Both the position numbers and the translations under genes were made by a program. 64,000 bases of DNA. Origin: Gammaproteobacteria bacterium. GTDB lineage: Bacteria > Pseudomonadota > Gammaproteobacteria > Pseudomonadales > Azotimanducaceae. Below, in pieces: positions 44,679 through 54,438 of the stretch. The notes beneath the pieces are model-generated. The model was not told where the DNA came from and searched no databases. It saw nothing but the letters and a program-made list of their open reading frames with translations. The stretch's first letter is position 1. The number at the start of each line of letters is the position of its first letter. The DNA is taken from positions 159,365-223,364 of the forward strand of contig JAJFJZ010000017.1 of assembly GCA_021773565.1 (NCBI GenBank), written 5' to 3'.

Positions 44679-45755
44679 ATGGAGCGAGACAATATTCAAG
44701 CCATGTCAGGTTATACATGGGGAGAACAACCCGATAGCAAAACTGTTATAAAACTGAATACCAACGAAAACCCCTATCCCCCAAGCCCCAGAGTGGCCAA
44801 GACACTTGCAGAAATTTCAGCAGATATGCTGCGTGTTTATCCACCACCACAAGCAGATGAGCTCAGGGACTTTCTGGCCGGTTTGCACAATTTGGATCGA
44901 GAAAATTTTCTGGTAGTAAATGGAGGCGATGAGCTGCTGCGCCTGTTATTCACAACATTTCTCAATGCTGGTGAAGCCTTTGGAATGTCGGAACCCAGTT
45001 ATTCTCTTTACCCGGTACTTGCACAAATTAATGATAGTCCAGTCGTGCGCATCAACCTGGAAACGGACTGGAGTTTGCCAAGGGACTTTTCCCAGCGACT
45101 GAATAATGAGGGTGTGAAACTGGCTTGCATCGTCAGCCCTCATGCCCCCAGCGGCAGCCTCGTGAACATGGACATACTCAGCCGGGTAGTTAGCGAGTTC
45201 AAGGGCGTTATTCTGATAGACGAAGCCTATATAGATTTTGTTGACCCCGCCTTACGGCACGACAGCACGCGACTGGTTAAAGCCTTTGACAATCTGGTGA
45301 TACTAAGATCGCTGAGCAAGGGATATTCACTGGCTGGCTTGCGTGCAGGTTATGCCATTGCTCCGGCACACCTGATCAAGCCGATGCTCACCAAAACCCG
45401 AGACAGCTACAACATAAACACGATATCGCAAACGCTTGCCCTGGAAGCTTTAAAGGATCAGGAATATGCACAAAATACCTGGCAAAAAGTTCGCCAGTCT
45501 CGCCGTGCATTGAGAAAGCAACTCATCAGCAGAGGTTTTGTTGTTCCCCCTTCGCAGGCCAATTTTTTACTTGCCGAAGTACCGGACAAATGCGAGCACA
45601 GTGCAGCGCAATTATTAGCAACCCTGCGCAAGCACAAGATACTCGTCAGGCACTTTGACACCCCTGTTCTTGAAGACAAACTTCGAATCAGCATCGGCAC
45701 AGAAGAACAAAACGCAATGCTGCTACGGGCACTGGATCAGATAGGACTAACCTAG
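44679..45755 (+). CDS. hisC: Histidinol-phosphate aminotransferase
   Basis: This 358-residue PLP enzyme has KLNTNENPYPPSPRV, VNGGDELLRLLF, SPHAPSGSLVN, LIDEAYIDF and SLSKGYSLAGLRAGY with PLP Lys214. It catalyses the transamination step of histidine synthesis. The ATG at 44679 is preferred over 44673 because AAAGG is seven bases before it. It lies outside any his operon, as is often seen for a second HisC copy that may act on other amino acids. Confidence 0.88.
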   Translation: MERDNIQAMSGYTWGEQPDSKTVIKLNTNENPYPPSPRVAKTLAEISADMLRVYPPPQADELRDFLAGLHNLDRENFLVVNGGDELLRLLFTTFLNAGEAFGMSEPSYSLYPVLAQINDSPVVRINLETDWSLPRDFSQRLNNEGVKLACIVSPHAPSGSLVNMDILSRVVSEFKGVILIDEAYIDFVDPALRHDSTRLVKAFDNLVILRSLSKGYSLAGLRAGYAIAPAHLIKPMLTKTRDSYNINTISQTLALEALKDQEYAQNTWQKVRQSRRALRKQLISRGFVVPPSQANFLLAEVPDKCEHSAAQLLATLRKHKILVRHFDTPVLEDKLRISIGTEEQNAMLLRALDQIGLT

Positions 45756-45782
45756 ACAGATCCACGCAGACACCCTCTAGAT

Positions 45783-47540
45783 TTACCCGGTTTCGAGCTT
45801 ATCCATGTGAGCGTAAAGTTTCGAAATTTCGTCTCGCCAGAATTGTTGTCGTTGGGGCTTCTGAAATTTAGTCTTACGCCGCAGATCTTCCTCAAGTCGG
45901 GTTTCCAGTTCCAGAATACGCTCGAGCAAACTATCAAGCAACGCATCCCCCGACAATTCACCCCTGGTACTTTCGTCTAATACCCCGTATTCAGTGCGGT
46001 CTCCACCTTGATTTGCAACCTGCGACTCAAGCGCGGAATAGAACTGATCAGGTGAGGTGCATTCAAGTAGTTTACCTCCGGTTATCCATACATAACGCTG
46101 AGCAACCCTGGATATAAATCGCCTGTCATGAGACGTGATGAGCAAGGCAGCCCCACTGTGTCTGAGTTGGTGTTCGAGTTGTTCCTTACCCTCAATATCA
46201 ATATGATTCGTTGGTTCATCCAGAACCAAAAAGTTGGGTCTTTGCATCGACAATACTGCAAATAATATACGGGCTCGTTCTCCCCCACTCAGGCTAGCCA
46301 CAGATTGTTGGTGTTTGTCATACGGAAAGCCCGCCGCGATCAACTCACCACGAATTTCATGATCGCTTTGGTCTACGCGTCGACAAACAAAATCTTCAAT
46401 CGAGTTGGCGTCAGAGACCTCATCAAGTTCCTGATCGTAATACCCAAGTGTCGTTTGCGGACTAAACCCAACATTCGCGTCCTTCACTACTGTACTGTCG
46501 CGTTCTCGATATATCTCCATTAACTGCTTAATGAAGGTAGTTTTACCGACCCCATTGCGCCCCAACAAAGCAATCCGGTCTCCCGGCCTGATTAAAAAAT
46601 CTTCCACATTGAACAAACACCGGTCCACCTGCGGGATGCAAACTCTGAAATTCTCAACGCGTAAAATCTGTCGCGAGCGCGTTTGCTCCAAATCCACTTT
46701 CAGATCCAGCCCGGAACCAGCAGTAACAAAAGTTTTCTGTGCATCGAGTTTATCAATGCGCTTTTCCATACTTTTTGCGCGCCGCGAGAACGTCTCGTTA
46801 TCGTATACTTGTCCCCAGGTAGCCAGGCGTTTGGCGCTGGCGCGCAATGACTCGATTTTCTTCTCTTGCGTCTCGCGGGTTTGACGTGCTGCCTCATCCA
46901 TATGGTCCAGTGCCTCGCGCGCTTCACTAAAACCCAAATCGAAGGAATACAGGCGCTGATCGCGCAAAATACATGTATGTCTGGTCATACGATCCAGAAA
47001 TTCCCTATCGTGGGAAACCAGCACAAAGGCACCCTTAAACTGTGTGAGGTACTGTTCGAAACTCAAAAGCGTCTCAAGGTCCATATGATTGGTAGGTTCA
47101 TCAAGTAACAGAAGTTCCGGATCCCCTATCACCGCTCTACAAAACATCACCTTGTTTTGTTGACCACCACTAAGATTGCCGACAGCAACATCAAACTGAG
47201 TTTCATCAAATTGCATGACGGACAGTAAGGCCTCTGCCTTCCATTTTTCTCCGGACTCTTCAAGCCGATCACACACAGCCTCCAACACGGTTTGCGTCGC
47301 CAACTTTACATCCACAAACTGTTCGACACGGCAAAGATTCAAATGCCGTTTATAATTAATACTGCCTGTATCAGCCTCGCGATCACCGGCCACTATGTCC
47401 AGCAAGGTCGATTTACCTGAGCCGTTGTGACCCACAAGCGCGATTCTGTCTCCGGCATTAATAGCCAGATCGAGATCAGAAAACAGGACCTTCTCCCCTT
47501 CACTGTGTGTTAATTTTGATATGTTTAGCAGTAATGACAT
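45783..47540 (-). CDS. ABC-F ATPase, Uup-like
   Basis: This 585-residue soluble protein has two ABC domains (Walker A GHNGSGKST and GRNGVGKTT; signatures LSGGQQNKV and LSGGERARI) joined by the P-site linker rich in charges (about 230-290). A short C-terminal coiled-coil follows (LLERILELETRLEEDLRRK). ABC-F proteins act on the ribosome; Uup-like ones also bind branched DNA. No membrane domain is present. Confidence 0.9.
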   Translation of the reverse strand: MSLLLNISKLTHSEGEKVLFSDLDLAINAGDRIALVGHNGSGKSTLLDIVAGDREADTGSINYKRHLNLCRVEQFVDVKLATQTVLEAVCDRLEESGEKWKAEALLSVMQFDETQFDVAVGNLSGGQQNKVMFCRAVIGDPELLLLDEPTNHMDLETLLSFEQYLTQFKGAFVLVSHDREFLDRMTRHTCILRDQRLYSFDLGFSEAREALDHMDEAARQTRETQEKKIESLRASAKRLATWGQVYDNETFSRRAKSMEKRIDKLDAQKTFVTAGSGLDLKVDLEQTRSRQILRVENFRVCIPQVDRCLFNVEDFLIRPGDRIALLGRNGVGKTTFIKQLMEIYRERDSTVVKDANVGFSPQTTLGYYDQELDEVSDANSIEDFVCRRVDQSDHEIRGELIAAGFPYDKHQQSVASLSGGERARILFAVLSMQRPNFLVLDEPTNHIDIEGKEQLEHQLRHSGAALLITSHDRRFISRVAQRYVWITGGKLLECTSPDQFYSALESQVANQGGDRTEYGVLDESTRGELSGDALLDSLLERILELETRLEEDLRRKTKFQKPQRQQFWRDEISKLYAHMDKLETG

Positions 47541-47673
47541 GGTTTTTAGTTTTTCCAGGCTACTTTATTCACCTTTGTTCGCTATTATCAACAAGGTAAT
47601 TCCATCCAGAATGCGTAAGTTTAATTTAGTCGCGCACCTCGCGCGACAACACAACGGATCATAAAGCGAGAAA

Positions 47674-48435
47674 ATGTTTCCCCTAAGAGACGAAAATCCA
47701 ACACTTAGGCAACCACGGGCTACCATAGTAATTATTGCCTTAAACCTGCTCGCGTGGATATTTTTACAGGGTTTTGGGACTGATCCGGCCCTGGGCACTT
47801 CCTTGTGCCAGTTTGGCCTGATCCCGGCAGACCTGCTTGGCAATCTTCAACCCGGCAGTGGTTTTCGCATAAGTGAAACCCTCGTTTGCATTATCTCCAC
47901 AGATAACTACACCTATTCGCTTATCAGCTCTATGTTCATGCATGGAGGCTGGTTGCATATTATCGGTAATATGTGGTTTTTGTGGGTCTTTGGCGACAAC
48001 GTAGAGGACATAATGGGGTCGGTGCGTTTCGTGTTTTTTTATGTGCTTTGCGGCCTTGGCGCAGCACTGGCACAAATTCTCTCCAACCCCGACAGCGCCA
48101 TTCCGATGGTGGGCGCATCTGGAGCCATTGGAGGAATTATGGGGGCTTACGCGCTTTTATATCCTCGTGCCCATGTACACACCTTTATATTTTTGGGCTT
48201 CTACGCAACCACGGTCGCTATTCCGGCAATCTTTATGTTGGGCTACTGGTTTCTACTTCAGTTGCTGGGCGGAATACCCTCCGTTGGCGCCAGCGGCGGT
48301 GGGGTCGCATTCTGGGCACATATTGGAGGTTTTCTTGCGGGTATTGGCCTTATAAAGATATTCACCAATAATGAGTTGCTGGAGAAACATCGCGCACTAA
48401 CTGATATTCACCGCTCCAGGCATCGCCTGCTTTAG
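47674..48435 (+). CDS. Rhomboid-family intramembrane serine protease
   Basis: This 253-residue protein has about six membrane helices with the catalytic Ser149 (VGASGAIGGIMGAY) and His216 (FWAHIGGFLAG). It also has MHGGWLHIIGNMWFLWVFGDNVED, the conserved L1-TM2 region. The substrate is unknown. Its 3' end is the first copy of a short tandem duplication that includes the stop codon. Confidence 0.92.
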   Translation: MFPLRDENPTLRQPRATIVIIALNLLAWIFLQGFGTDPALGTSLCQFGLIPADLLGNLQPGSGFRISETLVCIISTDNYTYSLISSMFMHGGWLHIIGNMWFLWVFGDNVEDIMGSVRFVFFYVLCGLGAALAQILSNPDSAIPMVGASGAIGGIMGAYALLYPRAHVHTFIFLGFYATTVAIPAIFMLGYWFLLQLLGGIPSVGASGGGVAFWAHIGGFLAGIGLIKIFTNNELLEKHRALTDIHRSRHRLL

Positions 48436-48461
48436 AAAAGGCAACGCCTGTTTCAGAGAAA
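48419..48461. repeat. Imperfect tandem duplication (about 21 bp) over the rhomboid stop codon
   Basis: GGCATCGCCTGCTTTAGA followed by AAA is repeated as GGCAACGCCTGTTTCAGAG followed by AAA, with three substitutions and one inserted base. The first copy contains the stop TAG; in the second it reads CAG. The layout is like the two 23-bp arrays but with only two, diverged, copies. Confidence 0.7.
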
Positions 48462-48499
48462 TCTAATTAACAACACAAAAACCATAAGGGAACATAGAC

Positions 48500-49414
48500 A
48501 TGTCCACATCTTTACAAAAACCCGCGCTTAGCCTGGCAGCCGTGCCAGGGCGCAGAATCGCCACACTTGAACTGGCTAAAGAAATTGAGCGAAAAGGTTT
48601 CCCGGGAATATTTTGTCCCAGCCTGGGAGATGGTCTGGCCTTGTGTGAAGCGCTTGCACTGGTAACCGAGCGGGTAGTTTTTGGAACCACCATTGCGCCA
48701 ATCTACACACGCCACGTACGCGAATTCGCGCAAACGAGTTCATTTATCCACGAAGTGTCCCAAGGCCGCTTTCGTTTCGGGATAGGCGTTAGCCATGCAC
48801 CCGTAATGGACCGCCTGAATGTATCCCAGGGCAAACCGCTCACAGATATACGCAATTTTGTCGCGGAGCTGCGCGCAGTTCCCCGTGCTGGTGAACTACC
48901 GCCGATAATTCTGGCGACACTTCGAGATCGCATGATCAGGCTCTCGGAAGAAATAGCCCAGGGTATGGTTTTTGCCAACGGGGCGAGATCCCACATGCGC
49001 GCTTCGCTCTCAAACATCAGCTCTGATAAACAGAACGATGATGATTTTTTTATTGGCAATATGATTCCCACTTGCATATCAGACGATTTAGCGGCAGCAA
49101 AAGCGGTGAACCGAAAAACACTTACCAGTTATGCGATGCTGCCAAACTATAGAAATTACTGGAAGCAGGCAGGCTACGAAGAAGAAATGCTGGCCATAGA
49201 ATTAGCACTGGATAATGGTGACAGGGACAAGATCCCACAACTGTTATCTGACAAATGGCTGGCTGACACTACCCTCTTTGGGAGCGCCAGTATGGTTCGC
49301 GAGGGAATAGAGGCCTGGTTTGATGCTGGTATCCGCACCCCCATTATAGTCCCCTCTTCGGCAAACGGAGGGCAGTTTAAAGCCTTTGAAGAGTTTTTTG
49401 GTATCTGGGACTAA
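48500..49414 (+). CDS. Luciferase-like monooxygenase (LLM class oxidoreductase)
   Basis: This 304-residue TIM-barrel protein has AKEIERKGFPGIFCPSLGDGLALCEALAL, RVVFGTTIAPIYTRH, GRFRFGIGVSH and PIIVPSSANGG. It is typical of flavin- or F420-dependent oxidoreductases of the bacterial luciferase superfamily. F420 synthesis is not seen in the window, so FMN is more likely. Substrate unknown. Confidence 0.85.
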   Translation: MSTSLQKPALSLAAVPGRRIATLELAKEIERKGFPGIFCPSLGDGLALCEALALVTERVVFGTTIAPIYTRHVREFAQTSSFIHEVSQGRFRFGIGVSHAPVMDRLNVSQGKPLTDIRNFVAELRAVPRAGELPPIILATLRDRMIRLSEEIAQGMVFANGARSHMRASLSNISSDKQNDDDFFIGNMIPTCISDDLAAAKAVNRKTLTSYAMLPNYRNYWKQAGYEEEMLAIELALDNGDRDKIPQLLSDKWLADTTLFGSASMVREGIEAWFDAGIRTPIIVPSSANGGQFKAFEEFFGIWD

Positions 49415-49439
49415 GCCCTGTAATGGGACCGCCAAACCT

Positions 49440-49931
49440 ATGAAGCTGTGGATAATTCGTCACGCCAAATCGTCCTGGGATCAGCCTGGACTTTCGGATT
49501 TTGACCGGCCACTAAACAAACGTGGCCGGCGCGACGGTCCGGTAATGCAGGCATGGTTAAAACGGCAGGACTGTCTACCGCAATGGATTATATCCAGTGA
49601 CTCCAATCGCACACGGGAAACCAGTGAATATGTTCAAGCGGCGTTGAATTCTTCGGTTCCGGTAATTTTTTCGCACCAACTGTACCTGCCCTCTCTCTAC
49701 AACATTCTGGATGCAATAGCTGAAACTCCGTCAGAAATAACCAGTCTCGCAGTCATATCGCATAATCCGGCATCCACCCAAATTATTAATTGGCTCGCAG
49801 GAAAAACCGTGATTGATAATTTGCCCACTCTGGGCATCGCGCGGTTTAATATCGACGTGACATGGAATGTAATTTCTGAGTCCTGTGGCAGGCTGGATTT
49901 TATTAGCACACCCAAACTGCTGAGTGATTGA
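49440..49931 (+). CDS. SixA-like histidine phosphatase
   Basis: This 163-residue protein has the RHG-type motif IIRHAKSSW (His8), SDFDRPLNKRGRRDG, SSDSNRTRETSE and VISHNPAS (second His). This matches SixA-like phosphatases that dephosphorylate phosphohistidine proteins. The frame is open upstream into the preceding gene; the ATG at 49440 is the family start. It lies 25 bp after the LLM gene. Confidence 0.87.
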   Translation: MKLWIIRHAKSSWDQPGLSDFDRPLNKRGRRDGPVMQAWLKRQDCLPQWIISSDSNRTRETSEYVQAALNSSVPVIFSHQLYLPSLYNILDAIAETPSEITSLAVISHNPASTQIINWLAGKTVIDNLPTLGIARFNIDVTWNVISESCGRLDFISTPKLLSD

Positions 49932-50023
49932 AATTCTGTAGGGGGGGACAGACGGACAGCATTATGAAACACTTAATATCTTTTACTCATACCAAAAACC
50001 AATTTCCAGACAAGGAGTAAGTA

Positions 50024-50308
50024 ATGGGCTTGATCGAATTTCTAATGCTGGCCGCCATAGCCTACCTGGCATGGCGTATTTCTGACCAGCTTCCCGACCT
50101 GCTTTTTCGAATCAGTGAAATTCAGCGCGACGTAGCTGATATTCGCAAACGCTTGATCGATGTAGCAGACGCCACCCCTGCTGCAAAACCCGCGCGCAAA
50201 AGAGCGCCAGCTGCAAGGAAAACTTCTCCAGCCAAAAAAGCGCCTGCGGCGAAAAAAGAGTCAGCGGCGAGTAAAGCAGACCCGGGTACCGACGAATCAT
50301 CCAGCTAG
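50024..50308 (+). CDS. Small protein with N-terminal helix and Lys/Ala-rich tail
   Basis: This 94-residue protein begins with a short hydrophobic helix (LIEFLMLAAIAYLAWRI) and an amphipathic helix. From about residue 55 it is an AAKPARKRAPAARK-type basic, disordered tail ending in acidic and Ser residues. A good AAGGAG lies before the ATG. No family recognised. A membrane-tethered polyanion binder is a guess from composition. Confidence 0.65.
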   Translation: MGLIEFLMLAAIAYLAWRISDQLPDLLFRISEIQRDVADIRKRLIDVADATPAAKPARKRAPAARKTSPAKKAPAAKKESAASKADPGTDESSS

Positions 50309-50355
50309 GAGAAAAGGACATGTCGGCACCCTAAGGCACAGCGAAGTTCCATGTT

Positions 50356-50940
50356 ATGCCCTTGATTAATCCTCTAGAGCTGTTCAGGCAGGATCGAAGC
50401 GCAGCACACAAGCTGGCTGATCCATGGTCTGGCTTGTGTGCGTTAGCCAGTATTAGCCACACCGGTAAGGTGCAGGTGCGTACGCTGGTACTCAGGGATA
50501 TCGATAACAGGCTGGCAATTTTTATAAACGCCACCAGCCCCAAGTTCAAAGAACTGCCTGTGGGAGGACATACGCAGTTGTCCGTTTACCTGGCAAGCAT
50601 AGCCGTTCAATATCGACTGGATGCACAACTTGAACCTGTCCCAAAAACCCTGGTCGACGAAAGCTGGTTACTGCGTCCCGAAATACCCAGACAGATGGAC
50701 TGGTATTACACAGAAGTACAAGCACAATCCACTCCTGTTAAGAGTCGGGGCCAACTCAAGCGTTCACTGGATGAACATTCGCGCAATAATACAGCGGATA
50801 AAGCCCCTGCCTCTGCACAAGGCCTGTACCTGAATGTTCAGCGAATAGAGCGTCTGGAACTTTTAAAAGACGAAGTGCATGCCAGATCACTTTGGCAAAT
50901 GGATGTGAATGGCTGGACCAAACAGGTACTCATTCCCTAG
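50356..50940 (+). CDS. Pyridoxamine 5'-phosphate oxidase-like flavin-binding protein
   Basis: This 194-residue split-barrel protein has ALASISHTGKVQVRTLVLRDIDNRL and FINATSPKFKEL. The C-terminal half matches the PNPOx-like (not canonical PdxH) group, including RLELLKDEVHARSLW near the end. It may be an FMN-dependent oxidoreductase; the true PdxH substrate residues are not evident. Confidence 0.75.
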   Translation: MPLINPLELFRQDRSAAHKLADPWSGLCALASISHTGKVQVRTLVLRDIDNRLAIFINATSPKFKELPVGGHTQLSVYLASIAVQYRLDAQLEPVPKTLVDESWLLRPEIPRQMDWYYTEVQAQSTPVKSRGQLKRSLDEHSRNNTADKAPASAQGLYLNVQRIERLELLKDEVHARSLWQMDVNGWTKQVLIP

Positions 50941-50947
50941 TTACCCG

Positions 50948-51889
50948 CTAAATTTCCAGTAGTTCACTATCGGCTGCAATAATACCAACCAGTGTGGCAA
51001 AACAGGTTTGCACAGCGGAAGAAATAAAGGATTGTAAATAGGCGGCACTGTCTTCTGTTCGCCGGGTTGCTGCATACAATACCGGCCACACCCCGTCTTC
51101 ACCCAAGGAGCGCTGGGTAACAAAGACATTATGTACATAATCCTGCAGCGCCCAGTTAGGCAGGCAAGCTACTCCTCGCCCACTTGCCACCAACTGAATC
51201 ATCATGGCGGTAAGGTCCGCAACTCTTATTGACTTGGGCTCTACACCCGCGGGCCCCAAAAATTGAGAAAATATATCCAGGCGATGTCGATCAACCGGAT
51301 AGGTAATCAGTATTTCCCGCGCCAGGTCTACCGGTTCAATGGTCTTTTTGTCCGCGAGTGCGTGTTTGGCTGGGAGCACAAGTTTCGATTCATAGCTGAA
51401 CAGGGGGTGGTAACTCAGCCCCAGATCAGGCACGGGGTCGGAAGTAACCACCAGGTCCAGTTCACCACGAGCCAGAGCTGGCAGCGGCGCAAAACTAAAC
51501 CCGCCAGAAATATCCAGTTCAACGTCGGGCCATTGTTCCCGGTAGTCATTAATAGCGGGTAGCAACCATTCAAAACAGCTGTGACATTCAATAGCCATAT
51601 ACAACCTTCCGGTTTCACCACCGGCCAGGCGGTCGATTTCACGCTTTGTGGCAAGAATTTGTGGAAGTATTCTGTCCGCCAGCAACAAAAGGCTTTGCCC
51701 GGCAGCGGTAAAATGCACTGGCTTGCTCTTTCGCAAAAACAGGCTACAGCCCAGTTTTTCTTCCAGATCCTTGATTTGGTGAGACAGCGCAGACTGGGTG
51801 AGATAAAGCTTTTCTGCGGCTTCCACCAGACTGCCCGTATCCCTTAGAGCGGCAAGGGTTCTGAGGTGTCTAAGTTCCAGATAGTTCAT
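50948..51889 (-). CDS. metR: LysR-type regulator MetR
   Basis: This 313-residue regulator has the N-terminal winged helix (LRHLRTLAALRDTGSLVEAAE, LTQSALSHQIKDLEEKLG) and the MetR-specific AIECHSCFEWLLPAINDYRE. GELDLVVTSDP and YPVDRHRLDIF follow. MetR uses homocysteine as co-inducer to control methionine genes. metE is not adjacent. In the 167-bp gap upstream I see a TTCATGAA palindrome but no good TGAA-N5-TTCA operator. Confidence 0.9.
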   Translation of the reverse strand: MNYLELRHLRTLAALRDTGSLVEAAEKLYLTQSALSHQIKDLEEKLGCSLFLRKSKPVHFTAAGQSLLLLADRILPQILATKREIDRLAGGETGRLYMAIECHSCFEWLLPAINDYREQWPDVELDISGGFSFAPLPALARGELDLVVTSDPVPDLGLSYHPLFSYESKLVLPAKHALADKKTIEPVDLAREILITYPVDRHRLDIFSQFLGPAGVEPKSIRVADLTAMMIQLVASGRGVACLPNWALQDYVHNVFVTQRSLGEDGVWPVLYAATRRTEDSAAYLQSFISSAVQTCFATLVGIIAADSELLEI

Positions 51890-52056
51890 GACTAGAAATC
51901 ATCTGAGATAGCAATAACATGCAATATATTCATGAAATCGTGGCCTGTCGACTCTAAATTTTAGGTAATCAGGCTGTAGTGTGCACCAGTTCACTTATGC
52001 GCCTGAAATCCTGTTCTACAATCATTTTGCTCAATAAAAATTAGCTTGGGAAACAG

Positions 52057-52998
52057 ATGATGTTTAACCCCAGTCGAGTTGTCATCAACGCCTTTGTTGA
52101 GTCAACTATCGGTAATTACCAGCACGCGTTTCCTAATGCAGATCCAGCTTATGCCAGTTTGCTGGAACAGGCTGGTTACATGGCTCTGGAGGCACTTGCC
52201 AACACGGATTGTCCATATCACGACCTTAACCATACCATTCTGGTAACAGATGTTGGCCAGTCGATTCTCTGGGGACGACTAATGTCACAGGGTGATGTAA
52301 CACCACACGATTGGGTACATTCAAGCATTGCAATGCTGTACCACGATATCGGCTTTATTCGCGGCCTGCTCAATGGAGATCAAGATAGTGCCTACATAAC
52401 GGACGACAGCAATTCGGTGCTGCGACCACCTCCTGGTGCAACGGATGCCTATATGGGCCCGTATCATGTAACGCGTGGTGCACTTTATGTTCGCGAGCGT
52501 TTTGCCACGGAAGCGCTTGTAGATGTGGATACGCTCGCCCAGTATATAGAAATGACACGCTTTCCCGTCCCTGAAGATGCATATTACCAGCGCGTTGGAG
52601 ATTTTGCCGGCCTCGTTAGAGCAGCTGATTTGATCGGACAGCTGGCAGACCCGCAATACATACAGAAGCTGTCAAAACTCTATGCTGAATTCGAAGAAAC
52701 TCATGAAGCAGAGCAGTTCGGTTATTCAGACCCTGGAGCGCTCAGAGCGGGTTATCCGAGTTTTTTCTTCAATTATGTTCGCCCCTATATATCCGAGGGG
52801 CTGCGTTATCTGCGCAAAACCCAGACAGGACAACAATGGATCGCCAATCTATTCAGCCACGTCTACGTGGAACAACAATGTGAACCCACGTATGGACCTC
52901 AGCGTAAGCCCGCAAGCGTTCCCGATATGCAATTCAAACGCCGTGCTTCTGACAAGGAACTTGCAAACCGCATGAATGGGGACACGCGCACAGGATAA
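52057..52998 (+). CDS. HD-domain phosphohydrolase-like protein
   Basis: This 313-residue protein has an HD-type metal site (YHDLNHTILVTD, then WVHSSIAMLYHDIGFIRG). A helical remainder follows, including FAGLVRAADLIGQLAD. The family hydrolyses nucleotides or cyclic dinucleotides; no specific substrate is indicated. The C-terminus is polar and probably disordered. It is divergent from metR. Confidence 0.75.
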   Translation: MMFNPSRVVINAFVESTIGNYQHAFPNADPAYASLLEQAGYMALEALANTDCPYHDLNHTILVTDVGQSILWGRLMSQGDVTPHDWVHSSIAMLYHDIGFIRGLLNGDQDSAYITDDSNSVLRPPPGATDAYMGPYHVTRGALYVRERFATEALVDVDTLAQYIEMTRFPVPEDAYYQRVGDFAGLVRAADLIGQLADPQYIQKLSKLYAEFEETHEAEQFGYSDPGALRAGYPSFFFNYVRPYISEGLRYLRKTQTGQQWIANLFSHVYVEQQCEPTYGPQRKPASVPDMQFKRRASDKELANRMNGDTRTG

Positions 52999-53124
52999 TC
53001 ATTCTCATCTGTCCCCATATATTTTAATTCCATCGCGCCTTAACAAAACTCTGGACTCGTCATAGAATGGATCGCTTCGCCGTGCATGTTGCGCTGGTGC
53101 AAATAATTATACAGCGATAATCCT

Positions 53125-54438
53125 ATGCCGGCGCAAGCACTGCCTACTGCTATAGCAGCTACTCCCAACAAGCCCTTGCGTATTGCGCTGCTGGGTTACA
53201 GAAGTAACCCTTACAGTGGTGGCCAGGGTGTTTACCTTAAGTACCTATCGCGCGCGCTGGTACAACAGGGACACTCGGTAGACGTTATCTCCGGCGAACC
53301 CTATCCAGATCTTGATGCCGCTGTCGGGTTGGTCAAGTTACCCGGACTGAATCTATTTGCCGCTCCCAACCATCTAACAGCACTTAAACCAAAGCACCTG
53401 CTGTCCGTTACGGATTTATTCGAGTGGGCATCTATGGCAAGCGGGGGATTTCCGGAACCCTTCACTTTTGGGCGCCGCCTGAAGCGTTACCTGCGCATTA
53501 ACCCCCTGCGCTATGACATTATTCATGACAATCAGAGTCTGTGTCATGCGCTAATTCAAATTCAAGACCAGGTTCCTGTGATTAGCACTATCCATCACCC
53601 CATAACCTCCGACCGTGACATCGCTCTATCCAATACTGTTAACAGAGGTGAGCGTATGTTAATCCGGCGTTGGCACAATTTTCTGAAGATGCAAATCAGA
53701 GTAGCCAAGCGGCTACCTGTCATACTTACCGTAAGCGAAAATTCAAAACGCGATTTATGCAAGGATTTTGGCTTGCACGAAAGTAAGGTTCACATTGTGC
53801 ACAACGGTATTGATACCGATGACTTTTACCCTGCGATCTCGTCAGATGCACAAATATCCCGTAATCCCTGGCAATTGATTACCACAGCCAGCTCAGACCA
53901 GCCGCTAAAGGGGACGCGCCACTTACTACGCGCATTTGCCCACCTGCTGCCTGAATTTCCACGCCTGAGCCTTACCATAATTGGTAAACTCAAAACCGGT
54001 GGATACAACGAAAAGTTATGCGAAGAATTGGGCGTGAGGGACAAAATTACCCAGCGATATGATTTATCCGTCGAACAAATTCGCAAGCTCTACGCAGAAT
54101 CTGCAATAGCAGTAGTCCCTTCCGATTATGAAGGATTTGGGCTACCCGCTGGAGAAGCTATGGCCTGCGGGATACCCCTGGTGTCTACCGATGGAGGCGC
54201 GCTTCCTGAAGTGGTAGGAGATGCGGGCTTGCTTGTCCCCGCTAAAAACCCTGAAGCCCTGGCGGGCGCAATCAAGACCTTGCTACTGGATACAGACTTG
54301 GCCACATCACTCTCCAATCTGGGGCTTGCTCGCGTGCGCACACATTTTAGTTGGGAGCAGACAGCCCGCAAAACGGCAGAACTCTATCGTAGCCATTTGG
54401 CACAAAACGGACAAAATCCCGGCGTAGTACGCACATGA
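53125..54438 (+). CDS. GT4-family glycosyltransferase
   Basis: This 437-residue GT-B enzyme has the N-terminal LGYRSNPYSGGQGVYLKYLSRAL (acceptor side) and VHNGIDTDDFYP. The donor-site motif is PSDYEGFGLPAGEAMACGIPLV, with the E-x7-E pair, and VSTDGGALPEVVGDAGLLV. It transfers a sugar from a nucleotide donor; the acceptor is unknown. It overlaps the next methyltransferase gene by ATGA, starting a compact cassette (53125-56907). Confidence 0.88.
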   Translation: MPAQALPTAIAATPNKPLRIALLGYRSNPYSGGQGVYLKYLSRALVQQGHSVDVISGEPYPDLDAAVGLVKLPGLNLFAAPNHLTALKPKHLLSVTDLFEWASMASGGFPEPFTFGRRLKRYLRINPLRYDIIHDNQSLCHALIQIQDQVPVISTIHHPITSDRDIALSNTVNRGERMLIRRWHNFLKMQIRVAKRLPVILTVSENSKRDLCKDFGLHESKVHIVHNGIDTDDFYPAISSDAQISRNPWQLITTASSDQPLKGTRHLLRAFAHLLPEFPRLSLTIIGKLKTGGYNEKLCEELGVRDKITQRYDLSVEQIRKLYAESAIAVVPSDYEGFGLPAGEAMACGIPLVSTDGGALPEVVGDAGLLVPAKNPEALAGAIKTLLLDTDLATSLSNLGLARVRTHFSWEQTARKTAELYRSHLAQNGQNPGVVRT

